Source of the DNA: Planctomycetaceae bacterium
GTDB lineage: Bacteria > Planctomycetota > Planctomycetia > Planctomycetales > Planctomycetaceae
Direction: 5' to 3'
Length of the DNA: 8,427 nt
Assembly (NCBI GenBank): GCA_029259875.1
Contig: JAJDEK010000500.1
Span: 1 to 8,427, forward strand
This document shows, piece after piece, positions 1 through 6,643 of this stretch. Position 1 is the stretch's first letter. Each line of letters begins with the position of its first letter. The notes under the pieces are model-generated. The model saw only the letters and a program-made list of their open reading frames with translations. It made no database searches and was not told where the DNA came from. Made by a program: the position numbers and the translations under genes.

Positions 1-602
1 GAACTCTGACCGACTGGATCGGACCCGCGCTGGATCCTGTGTCCGATGACTATGATCAATACCTTTATGCCATTGCGCTGAACAGTGAAGCTTACGGAAG
101 CGGTTTTACAGATCGATTGCAAGGTTATTCGAATCCAGACACCTATTGGTACACCGCAAATCCTCCCGCGATCCCGGGGGGAGGTGGCAACTATGAGACG
201 GTTGGCTTTGTTGATTTGTACTTAGGAGCTGTCACAACAGCGGCGATGGCAATTCTGTTGACCAACAATAATAGTACTCAGCAATTGACTCTCATCAGCA
301 GTGAATTAATTGGATCGAGCAGTTCGTCAGTGCTCGATCTTCCACAATTGATTCCCGGTGGATCGACTGCCGGAGGCTACGGTACCCAGCCATCTAAAAC
401 TCCTTATCAAGCAAAGTGGACGTATTCACCTGATAATGGTAATACCCTGTTAAGCTTTGAGTGCAGTCTCTCCGGGCAAAACGGTATTACCATTATTCCT
501 TCCAAAACGGGCCCTGAAGCAAACAATTGGATAATCGACGAAAGCCCTTCTCTGGAGGAAGGCATTTGGGTTATTCGGTTCTCTTATTCACCGAGCACTT
601 AA
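1..602 (+). CDS. C-terminal part of an unrecognised Gly/Ser/Thr-rich protein (5' end outside the window)
   Basis: The reading frame is open from the first complete codon (position 3) to TAA at 600-602, so at least 200 codons are present and the true start lies upstream. A GTG at 39-41 is in frame but has no Shine-Dalgarno sequence before it, and the residues ahead of it (TLTDWIGPALDP) read as ordinary protein, so I treat the gene as 5'-truncated. I do not recognise the family with confidence. No membrane segment is visible. The first half is rich in Tyr, Gly, Asn and Pro. The second half has the alternating pattern of a beta-sandwich: a run of the type N-x-S/T-x-x-L-T-L (LTNNNSTQQLTLISSEL), then P-x-L-I-P-G, a Gly/Ser turn, an aromatic YQAKWTYS strand and a final IWVIRFSYS strand. 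This order loosely resembles aegerolysin- or actinoporin-like beta-sandwich proteins, which bind lipids, but that is a weak inference. It ends 381 bases before the next gene. Confidence 0.7.
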   Translation, partial: TLTDWIGPALDPVSDDYDQYLYAIALNSEAYGSGFTDRLQGYSNPDTYWYTANPPAIPGGGGNYETVGFVDLYLGAVTTAAMAILLTNNNSTQQLTLISSELIGSSSSSVLDLPQLIPGGSTAGGYGTQPSKTPYQAKWTYSPDNGNTLLSFECSLSGQNGITIIPSKTGPEANNWIIDESPSLEEGIWVIRFSYSPST

Positions 603-690
603 GCATCTGCCAGTTAAATGGTCTTGTATGATTTTAAAGAGCTCGTTGACCTCAATGCGGAACATAGAATCGAAATTGTTTTTTACATCG

Positions 691-706
691 TCAAGAATAT
701 TCTTGA
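691..706. repeat. Perfect 16-bp palindrome, possible operator
   Basis: TCAAGAATATTCTTGA equals its own reverse complement over all 16 bases; the match stops on both sides. There is no loop and no T-run, so it looks more like a dimeric protein-binding site than a terminator. It lies 89 bases after the first gene and 278 before the next start codon, so which gene it would control is unclear. Confidence 0.4.
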
Positions 707-850
707 TATTTGGATTGTGACAATGTACCTTTAATTCTCGCTCGGCTCGAATCTATGAAACAATCTCCCGAGCAATCACTTATCTCTACCGCTTTCTCCA
801 GGGGAGAAGTGCGTTTATGATCGTGAAATACAGCTATTAAGCCCATCACA

Positions 851-876
851 TAATCAAAATATTATAAGTTTGATTA
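851..876. promoter_or_regulatory. 8-bp inverted repeat (TAATCAAA-N10-TTTGATTA), candidate operator for the GMC-DUF1080 gene
   Basis: The arms TAATCAAA (851-858) and TTTGATTA (869-876) are exact reverse complements separated by the A+T-rich spacer at 859-868. The site lies about 110 bases before the ATG at 984, a usual distance for a promoter-proximal operator. The spacing fits a dimeric helix-turn-helix regulator touching one face of the helix. No regulator gene lies next to it in the window, so the binding protein is unknown, and the A+T-rich sequence makes chance symmetry more likely than in the tetR operator. Confidence 0.35.
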
Positions 877-971
877 ACTTACTGTGAATATCTGCATGCG
901 CGTCAGCTCGCAAAAAATGCGGACTCTAGGTGCTATGCGAGATCTTTCTATTTCGGAGTTGTGCTTACTAT

Positions 972-977
972 AAGGAG
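972..977 (+). promoter_or_regulatory. Ribosome-binding site that fixes the start of the GMC-DUF1080 gene
   Basis: AAGGAG lies six bases before the ATG at 984-986. The frame stays open upstream to a GTG at 930, but that codon has no Shine-Dalgarno sequence and the 18 extra residues (MLCEIFLFRSCAYYKEIV) are neither signal-peptide-like nor GMC-like. This site therefore decides in favour of 984. Confidence 0.85.
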
Positions 978-983
978 ATTGTC

Positions 984-3665
984 ATGGACAAACTATTCAC
1001 CGAGAGTACACATTTCACTCGCGATGCCCAGGGAAGATACATCTGCAACACCTTCGACGAGGCCGTCGAGAGTACGAAAAAGACCGAACGCGTTGATGGC
1101 CAACACCGGCCTGATGCCCGCCCTTTCGATATAGTCATCATCGGTGGAGGCACATTTGGCGCTGTCGAAGCCCACAAGCTGTTTAGCAACGATAAACTGC
1201 GTCGTCACAGGATACTTGTGCTGGAGGGCGGACCGTTTCTCGTGCCAGAGCATACGCAGAATATGCCCGACATCGGATTGGGCAATGGAGATAAGACTCA
1301 CTTAGCAACGCTTATTCAGCTTGGAAAAAAGGCACGAAACGGGGATCAGCAAGCACAGGATGAACTACGTGATATAAGCAAAGAGGTATGGGGTCTGCCT
1401 TGGCATTCTAAACACAAGTTTCCCGGTCTTGCCTATTGTCTTGCAGGGCGTTCATTGTATTGGGGTGGCTGGTCGCCTCAGCTACTCGACGAAGAGATGA
1501 CTGCTGCCTGGCCATCATCAGTGGTGGCCGAACTAAAGAATCAATATTTTCGTGAAGCGTCGGATCAGATCGGTACGACATCCACCAATGATTACGTTTT
1601 TGGTGATCTTCAGAAAGCATGGCGTGAACAATTGGCTGGCGGATATAATACGATTCGGCACGCCATTTCGCTGGAAGAGCTCCCCAATCATCCAGGAGTG
1701 ATGTACGCTGACGGAGCAGTCACTCGTAACCAACTACTTGAAATGCTCGACCTCAAAAGCTCTGAGCTATCAGACGACGAACTCAAGGATTTGTTAAAGC
1801 TCGAAGCGCCGCTTGCGGTTCAAAGCAAGCCAGTGCGCTCCGGAACTTTTCCGATTAACAAGTTCAGCGCCATGCCTTTGCTCATCCAGGCAGCCCGTCA
1901 TGCACAGAGTGATAGCGGGGGCGATGATGTGCGTAAGCGATTGATGGTTGTCCCCAATTGTCATGTGATTCGTATGCATCACAGTGGTGATAGAGTGACA
2001 ACCATTGAAACGTCAAATGGTGATATCCAGCTACCGGACAATGGAAAAGTCATCATTGCGCTAGGAACCGTTGAATCCGCGCGTCTGGCAAAGGTCTCTT
2101 TTGGCGATCTCGCCGGCCAGGATCAAATTGGTCAAAACCTGATGGCTCACCTACGTTCGAACATCCATCTTCGCGTTCCCCGTGCCGCAATCTCAGAGGC
2201 TTTGGCGAGCGAGTTACAAGCAGCCGGGTTATTCGTCAAGTGCCGCTTTCAATATCCAGGTACAAACAAGGCCGGGACTTTCCACTTGCAGCTAACAGCG
2301 GCCGGGCGTGGCCTCGAAGGGCAACGATACTCCGAAGAATTGAATCGTACGATTCCCGACTTGGACACACTCGAAGTGTTTGAACAAGCGACAGATTCGA
2401 CAATTGTGATAACAGTTAGAGGAATTGGCGAGATGACGCCGGACAATCCGGATAGCCACGTTACCTTGGATCAGAATCCGGCCCAGGTCGACGAGTACGG
2501 TGTGCGGCGTGGTTACGTAAGTCTTAAGCCATCATCTATGGACTTGGATTTATGGAACGCGATGGACGATGCTTCGAATGACGTAGCCGAGATCTTCATT
2601 AATGGGCATCACTTTGACCTACTCAATCTCGGTGAAAATGGCCGGAACTTACCTCCCAATACCAAGCTCAAGGATGTCTTACCTTACGTGCTGAGTGATA
2701 ACAAAAATAATCCCAAAAGGCGCGATGGGATGGGGACAACCCATCATGAAGCAGGTACGCTGAGGATGGGAACGGTGACAGACTCCAACGGTCGCTTTCA
2801 TAACCTTTCGAATGCGTACGCTGTTGGTCCCGCGCTCTTCCCAACGATCGGTTCCCCCAATCCTATGTTGACCGGCGTTGCCATGTGTCGGCAATTGGCA
2901 GATCATTTGATTCCTCCTCACTTAACACCGCCACCAGCGTCCGGTGGATTGCCCCCCTTGCTCGACAGCAACGAGGCAACTCGATCGCTATGGGATTTCG
3001 TTGGTGTCGGCAATATGCACATCGAGGAATCTACTTTATTCCTCACCGGCAAGAGTGGTGAATTGGGCTTTGCTTATCCACAAGCACCCCTGGGTGAAAA
3101 CTTCAGGCTGGTCTGTGATTTTATGATTGGATCGAAGTTGACGAATTCCGGTGTATTCTTTGGCTCCTGGGATCCCAATCGTCCTGTGCCTGATCGGAAC
3201 GATCCTTCGCGTGCGTATGCTTATGAAAACCGGGCTTGGGTTCCCGTTCATACGGGCTTCGAAGTGCAAATTGACGAACTTGCCCAACCTGACGGACAGG
3301 ATAAGCACCGTACAGGAGCGATCTATGATATTCCGGTTGGCATAGGAGCTGGCCGACAGCAATACGATCGTGGCCCAGAATTGGTGCCGGGGCACTGGCA
3401 TCACCTTGAAATCGTTGTTGAGGGAAATTACATCCGCGTACTAATCGACAACTCACAAACTTCCAACTTCACGAACAACGATCACTACCGTGGGCGTGCG
3501 TCCGACCCTGGCAATGACGTTTTCGGAGGCTTCGTTGGCTTCCAAGCGCACACCGGGACCATAGCATTCGCGAATATTGCGGTCGACACAGAATGCGGAG
3601 GAATTACGCAGGAGACTAATTTGAAAATTCGAAAACAGGCAGCCGTCATTGCAGGCAAATCGTAG
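984..3665 (+). CDS. GMC-family FAD oxidoreductase fused to a C-terminal 3-keto-disaccharide hydrolase (DUF1080) domain
   Basis: An 893-residue protein in two parts. Residues about 46-645 form a GMC flavoprotein. The FAD dinucleotide fold begins at FDIVIIGGGTFG (G54, G56, G59), with the ribose-binding acid in VLEGGP (E81). GRSLYWGGWSP (155-165) matches the second GMC signature. The C-terminal signature HEAGTLRMG has H588 at the catalytic histidine position, and SPNPMLTG has N626 at the partner position. A Pro-rich linker (644-660) leads to residues about 668-869, which match the 3keto-disac_hyd/DUF1080 beta-sandwich: NSGVFFGSW, the FEVQIDE core (759-765), TGAIYD (777-782), PGHWHHLEI (802-810) and a closing GFQAHTGTIAFANIAV. 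GMC enzymes include glucoside 3-dehydrogenases, and the DUF1080 family acts on 3-keto glycosides, so I infer sequential C3 oxidation and glycosidic-bond cleavage. A pyranose- or other alcohol-oxidising GMC enzyme with DUF1080 used only for sugar binding is the alternative. No signal peptide is seen, so a cytoplasmic location is likely. Confidence 0.88.
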   Translation: MDKLFTESTHFTRDAQGRYICNTFDEAVESTKKTERVDGQHRPDARPFDIVIIGGGTFGAVEAHKLFSNDKLRRHRILVLEGGPFLVPEHTQNMPDIGLGNGDKTHLATLIQLGKKARNGDQQAQDELRDISKEVWGLPWHSKHKFPGLAYCLAGRSLYWGGWSPQLLDEEMTAAWPSSVVAELKNQYFREASDQIGTTSTNDYVFGDLQKAWREQLAGGYNTIRHAISLEELPNHPGVMYADGAVTRNQLLEMLDLKSSELSDDELKDLLKLEAPLAVQSKPVRSGTFPINKFSAMPLLIQAARHAQSDSGGDDVRKRLMVVPNCHVIRMHHSGDRVTTIETSNGDIQLPDNGKVIIALGTVESARLAKVSFGDLAGQDQIGQNLMAHLRSNIHLRVPRAAISEALASELQAAGLFVKCRFQYPGTNKAGTFHLQLTAAGRGLEGQRYSEELNRTIPDLDTLEVFEQATDSTIVITVRGIGEMTPDNPDSHVTLDQNPAQVDEYGVRRGYVSLKPSSMDLDLWNAMDDASNDVAEIFINGHHFDLLNLGENGRNLPPNTKLKDVLPYVLSDNKNNPKRRDGMGTTHHEAGTLRMGTVTDSNGRFHNLSNAYAVGPALFPTIGSPNPMLTGVAMCRQLADHLIPPHLTPPPASGGLPPLLDSNEATRSLWDFVGVGNMHIEESTLFLTGKSGELGFAYPQAPLGENFRLVCDFMIGSKLTNSGVFFGSWDPNRPVPDRNDPSRAYAYENRAWVPVHTGFEVQIDELAQPDGQDKHRTGAIYDIPVGIGAGRQQYDRGPELVPGHWHHLEIVVEGNYIRVLIDNSQTSNFTNNDHYRGRASDPGNDVFGGFVGFQAHTGTIAFANIAVDTECGGITQETNLKIRKQAAVIAGKS

Positions 3666-3735
3666 AGCGTTAGGTCAGCACGTTGGACAGTATGTCGGAT
3701 GCGCGTTAAGAAGCTCATCGGTTGTTAATTGTATG

Positions 3736-3765
3736 AGGAAAACGCTTTTTCCTTACCGCGTAAGG
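3736..3765. terminator. Two overlapping, mutually exclusive hairpins, possible bidirectional terminator
   Basis: AGGAAAA (3736-3742) pairs with TTTTCCT (3747-3753) across a 4-base loop. CCTTAC (3751-3756) pairs with GTAAGG (3760-3765) across a 3-base loop. The two stems share bases 3751-3753, so only one can form fully at a time. The A-run and T-run in the first stem would give a U-rich side in RNA made from either strand. The site is 70 bases after the GMC-DUF1080 stop and well placed to end both converging transcripts. No separate T-run follows the stems, so this is not a textbook intrinsic terminator. Confidence 0.4.
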
Positions 3766-3777
3766 TCAAAAGACTCA

Positions 3778-3806
3778 GCCGACGTGTATTTGGAGACATC
3801 GTCGGC
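3778..3806. repeat. G+C-rich stem-loop between convergent genes
   Basis: GCCGACG (3778-3784) is an exact reverse complement of CGTCGGC (3800-3806). TGT (3785-3787) and ACA (3796-3798) can extend the stem past a one-base bulge (T3799), leaving an 8-base loop. The stem is stronger than any other in the window. It is not followed by a T-run on either strand, so it may protect an mRNA 3' end or assist termination; its role is not shown by the sequence. Confidence 0.45.
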
Positions 3807-3993
3807 GCTTGCGCTTTGTCTGGTTCCGATTTGAAGCATCAGGCTGAAGGGCTAAAAACCTTGTTAGGCCGATCTGTCTTTAGATGCGTGGTGAATGGAA
3901 TACTATTGGTGACTACACATAATTCATCCTTTGAATTCGTCTGATCCTTACAGGCACCGACAGCTCTGCAGCAACAGGCCATTTCCGGAATAG

Positions 3994-4809
3994 CTAGGCA
4001 TGAAACTGAATGATTCGATTGCTCGCAAAGAAGCCCGCGCGGCTGATCGCTTTTTGTGCGGCGACGTTCGTTTTCTCAGTCGAACAGATCGACTTCAGCC
4101 TGTTGGCTTCGTTCATGGCGACGAGCTGTCTCAAGACTTGCGTGGCGATTCCCTTACCTCGTGCAGACTCAGCGACGATCATGCCAACATCGGCATACTC
4201 CGTCTGATATTCGTCATAGCCCCGGCTTTCACCTGTCGCTATCAACTGATCGTTCTCCCATACACCAAACAGCTCCTGACGATTGATCAAGTTAGCGAAA
4301 TAACCACTGAGCCACTCTGCCGGGGCACCAATGCCAGCCACCGCAAAGTCAACCGCCTCAGGCAGCTGTGCGAAATCAACTGGAGTCATCGTCAAGGCAT
4401 TCTCTTGTGGCTGTTCTCTGAAGGCCTCATCGCGCTGGTACATCAGTGCGTTCACTTCGAACTTTGAAAACCAATCAAGACAAAGAGATAGCAAGTAAGG
4501 CTCAGCCGTGCTGACAAACGCGCCCTTGATCTTGTCGCAGGGTGAGTCATCTCCGTGTAATATTGATTCAAATAGCTGCGACGACTGATTCTGATAGTTC
4601 TGGTTCACGAAGAACTGCAACAGATACCCTTCATCATTCACACAGAAGAAACCAACAAGCTCATTATCATCATAAAAACTGAAGTGACTCGCCATTGGTA
4701 CAAATCCACACAACCACATCCCATCCAGCGGCGCTGTCGTTTGAAGCATGTATTGCTTCTTCAAGTGAATTAGAGGGTCCGTCGATCCCATTTTTTTTAC
4801 TTGTATCAT
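3994..4809 (-). CDS. GNAT-family N-acetyltransferase (second gene of a tetR operon)
   Basis: A 271-residue protein with a C-terminal Gcn5-related acetyltransferase domain, roughly residues 138-271. The acetyl-CoA pyrophosphate loop is visible as VGMIVAESARGKGIATQV, with the R/Q-x-x-G-x-G/A signature at R217-G-K-G220-I-A222. It is followed by the family's last helix-strand unit (STEKTNVAAQKAISRAGF, 243-260). The first 130 residues contain ELVGFFCVNDEGYLLQFFV (50-68), which resembles the core strands of a GNAT fold without the CoA loop, so the protein may be a tandem GNAT with a degenerate N-terminal half. The acceptor substrate cannot be predicted. The start codon lies 10 bases after the tetR stop, and its AAGGAA ribosome-binding site overlaps that stop, so the two genes are very probably co-transcribed and translationally linked. 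Expression should follow the TetR-controlled promoter at 5442-5470. Confidence 0.85.
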   Translation of the reverse strand: MIQVKKMGSTDPLIHLKKQYMLQTTAPLDGMWLCGFVPMASHFSFYDDNELVGFFCVNDEGYLLQFFVNQNYQNQSSQLFESILHGDDSPCDKIKGAFVSTAEPYLLSLCLDWFSKFEVNALMYQRDEAFREQPQENALTMTPVDFAQLPEAVDFAVAGIGAPAEWLSGYFANLINRQELFGVWENDQLIATGESRGYDEYQTEYADVGMIVAESARGKGIATQVLRQLVAMNEANRLKSICSTEKTNVAAQKAISRAGFFASNRIIQFHA

Positions 4810-4819
4810 GATCTGTTCC

Positions 4820-5386
4820 TTATTCCTCGACTCGGCAGATATCTCTAGCGGCCTGCATCAGTTGTGGTTTCATCGTGTTAATGGGGTATTGCTCGTAGAT
4901 GCACAGGTAGTGCAACGCGACCCCGTCCAACATCGCCAGAAAGAGTCGTGCCTTCCCTTTCGGTTGGCTAATACCCGCCTGCCGAAACCAATCACTCAGC
5001 ATACTCAACAACAAAGCTGCTCTTTTTTGTTGCGGCTCTATGACGACCTGTTTCAACTCGGGCATTAACATTAACGTCAGCTGCAACTTGAGAAATCGTT
5101 TTTCCGCTTTGAGAAAACTCAGGAACTGATCCAAGAAACGTGATAGCGATTCTTCAATCGATTCACTCGGAACCAGAGTTTCCGCCACCAATGCCATTTG
5201 ACTAGTGGCAGCTTCAATGAGCCCCGCCAGGAGCTCTTCCTTACTACTAAAATAGTTGTAGACCAACCCTTTGGAGACACCGGCTTCCTCCGTAATCTGC
5301 TCGACTGTGGTGGAGAAATAGCCTTGCGACTCAAATAATTTTGTTGCAGCATCGAGTAGTTTCTGCTTGCCTCGTTGGGGTCTCAT
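4820..5386 (-). CDS. TetR/AcrR-family transcriptional regulator, probably autoregulatory
   Basis: A 188-residue protein of normal TetR length. The N-terminal DNA-binding domain is clear: an AATKLFESQGYFSTTVEQI helix region (13-31), the turn EEAGVSKG (33-40), and recognition helix residues VYNYFSSKEELL (42-53), which match the family consensus ending in YxYFxSKExLL. Residues about 55-188 form the helical ligand-binding and dimerisation domain, which is too variable to predict an effector. The gene is first in a leftward operon with the GNAT gene and diverges from rsgA. A perfect palindrome overlaps its promoter 30 bases before the start codon, so repression of its own operon is the simplest reading. 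The ligand may be a substrate or product of the GNAT enzyme, but nothing in the sequence shows this. Confidence 0.93.
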   Translation of the reverse strand: MRPQRGKQKLLDAATKLFESQGYFSTTVEQITEEAGVSKGLVYNYFSSKEELLAGLIEAATSQMALVAETLVPSESIEESLSRFLDQFLSFLKAEKRFLKLQLTLMLMPELKQVVIEPQQKRAALLLSMLSDWFRQAGISQPKGKARLFLAMLDGVALHYLCIYEQYPINTMKPQLMQAARDICRVEE

Positions 5387-5415
5387 CGTCTGTCCTTAGG
5401 ATCATGCTCCCACCC

Positions 5416-5443
5416 TTTTAACTGACTATATAGTCAGTTAAAA
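5416..5443. promoter_or_regulatory. Perfect 28-bp palindromic operator for the TetR regulator
   Basis: Bases 5416-5443 equal their own reverse complement at all 28 positions. The core is ACTGACTATATAGTCAGT (5421-5438), flanked by TTTTA and its complement. Length, A+T-rich centre and position in front of a tetR gene are typical of TetR-family operators. It overlaps the last two bases of the leftward -10 element and covers the expected transcription start, so a bound dimer would block the tetR-GNAT promoter. It lies about 150 bases before rsgA and could also affect that gene. Confidence 0.85.
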
Positions 5444-5470
5444 TATAGAGACTCTAATTCGGCGAGTCAA
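5442..5470 (-). promoter_or_regulatory. Sigma70-type promoter of the tetR-GNAT operon
   Basis: Read on the minus strand, TTGACT (5470-5465) is followed by exactly 17 bases and then TATATT (5447-5442). Each hexamer differs from the consensus at one position. Transcription would begin near 5435, inside the palindromic operator, about 50 bases before the tetR start codon. Confidence 0.72.
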
Positions 5471-5591
5471 GCTCCCTATGTAGTCCAGTCGCCCGATTCT
5501 AGAGAGGAACCCTTATTTTTTTCTTAGTGAACCTCATGATTCAGTCTGGTGTCATCCGTTTACGGATTATTCTCTCCTGGAGTGTCGAATT

Positions 5592-6641
5592 ATGGATTTT
5601 GATACACCTCACGATCTTGGTTGGAAACGTTGCTTCGAGCAACAGTTATTGATTTCCGAAATGCAAGACTGTATTGTTGCTCGCGTTGGAGCCCATCTTG
5701 GTAGCCAAGTGCTGCTCCTGAGTGCAAGCGAAGAGCTGACGCTGCCGATAGCGCTAACTGAGCCGTGCGGCGAGGTGACCGTCGGCGACTGGTTGCTGCT
5801 AGATGCGCTCACTCATCGCGGCATACGACGGCTTGAACGAGATTCACTCATTGCAAGAAAGGCAGCAGGCGAACAAGCGAAATCGCAACTCATTGCGGCG
5901 AATATCGATACACTTTTTATAGTCAGTTCGTGTAACCATGATTTCAATTTTTCGCGATTGGAGCGCTATCTTGCACTTGCCAGCGAGGCGCAAGTAGACT
6001 CGGTCGTGGTGTTGACAAAGTCTGATTTGGCTGAAGATTCAGATCTGCTACGGCAACAGGCGTCGCATCTCAAATCTGGTTTAATTGTGGAAATGGTTGA
6101 TGCCCGCGACTCACAACAAGTGAGCGTACTCTCAGACTGGTGTCGAATGAATCAGACAGTGGCGATTGTCGGTTCATCGGGAGTCGGTAAATCTACACTA
6201 GCCATGTCACTCGGAGCTGAGACATTGAAAACACAGGGAATCCGCGAGGACGACTCAAAAGGCCGGCACACTACGACTACTCGTTCGATTCACCGGCTGA
6301 ATTCTGGTGGCCTATTGATTGACACACCCGGTATGCGTGAGTTGCAGCTCGCAGACTGTGAAGAGGGTGTCGCCGAAGTATTTGATGAAATTATAGAACT
6401 GGCACAGTCATGCCGATTTCGAAATTGCGGTCACAACGGAGACCCCGGATGCGCCGTACAAGACGCCATTGAACGAGGTGAACTTAGTCCTAGACGACTT
6501 AAAAACTATCTGAAACTACAGTCGGAACAGGCCCGTAATTCTCAATCTCTTCACGAGCGTCGGCAGGAATCACGCAAACTCGGCCAGTTTTACAAATCAG
6601 TTCTGGCTTCCAAACAACGCCATCGGGACCTTGATAAATAA
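5592..6641 (+). CDS. rsgA: Ribosome small-subunit-dependent GTPase RsgA (YjeQ/YloQ family)
   Basis: A 349-residue circularly permuted GTPase that checks late maturation of the 30S subunit and releases assembly factors, coupled to GTP hydrolysis. The order of motifs shows the permutation: an N-terminal OB-fold (about 25-90), then G4 as LTKSDL (T142-K-S-D145), the P-loop GSSGVGKS (194-201), the G2 switch GRHTTTT (224-230) and G3 DTPGM (244-248). A C-terminal zinc site follows: C274, C279, H281 and C287. All elements needed for GTP binding and zinc coordination are present, so the protein should be active. G4 reads TKSD instead of NKxD, a common variant in this family. GGAG (5579-5582) lies nine bases before the ATG. 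The gene diverges from tetR and stands alone. Its N-terminal region is loosely conserved, and some bacteria carry a second RsgA, so this may be a paralogue. Confidence 0.93.
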   Translation: MDFDTPHDLGWKRCFEQQLLISEMQDCIVARVGAHLGSQVLLLSASEELTLPIALTEPCGEVTVGDWLLLDALTHRGIRRLERDSLIARKAAGEQAKSQLIAANIDTLFIVSSCNHDFNFSRLERYLALASEAQVDSVVVLTKSDLAEDSDLLRQQASHLKSGLIVEMVDARDSQQVSVLSDWCRMNQTVAIVGSSGVGKSTLAMSLGAETLKTQGIREDDSKGRHTTTTRSIHRLNSGGLLIDTPGMRELQLADCEEGVAEVFDEIIELAQSCRFRNCGHNGDPGCAVQDAIERGELSPRRLKNYLKLQSEQARNSQSLHERRQESRKLGQFYKSVLASKQRHRDLDK

Positions 6642-6643
6642 TT

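Larger units (their letters stand above)
603..983. other. Intergenic leader region upstream of the GMC-DUF1080 gene
   Basis: These 381 bases hold no convincing gene: short frames are broken and none has a ribosome-binding site. What they do hold is symmetry: a perfect 16-bp palindrome at 691-706, a short hairpin with TTCTCC (794-799) against GGAGAA (803-808), an 8-bp inverted repeat at 851-876, and CTCGCA (907-912) matched by TGCGAG (936-941). The A+T-rich stretch around 845-880 is a plausible promoter neighbourhood, but I cannot place a convincing -35/-10 pair. No clear terminator with a T-run follows the upstream gene. Confidence 0.6.
3666..3993. other. Convergent intergenic region with a stem-loop cluster
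   Basis: These 328 bases separate two genes that point at each other. Short open frames cross the region but have no Shine-Dalgarno sites and no recognisable products, and I do not call them. The structure lies at 3736-3806: two overlapping small hairpins followed by a longer G+C-rich stem-loop, listed separately. The remainder (3807-3993) shows nothing I can name. Confidence 0.6.

Noticed and set aside
39..41. GTG as the start of the first gene
   Set aside because: The frame remains open to the window edge with protein-like residues, and no ribosome-binding site precedes the GTG, so the gene is more likely cut by the window.
930..983. In-frame GTG extension of the GMC-DUF1080 gene by 18 residues
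   Set aside because: There is no Shine-Dalgarno site before GTG 930, while AAGGAG stands six bases before ATG 984, and the extra residues match neither a signal peptide nor the GMC family.
3670..3869. Integron attC site suggested by GTTAGGT (3670-3676) and GTTAGGC (3863-3869)
   Set aside because: Both copies are of the GTTRRRY type; the required RYYYAAC partner at the opposite end is missing, and no cassette gene or integrase is present.
3649..3944. Short plus-strand frames running through the convergent intergenic region
   Set aside because: They overlap the end of the fusion gene or the stem-loop cluster, lack Shine-Dalgarno sites and read as random protein.
4000..4467. 155-codon plus-strand frame opposite the GNAT gene
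   Set aside because: It is the antisense of a gene with clear GNAT motifs, has no ribosome-binding site and shows no recognisable domain.
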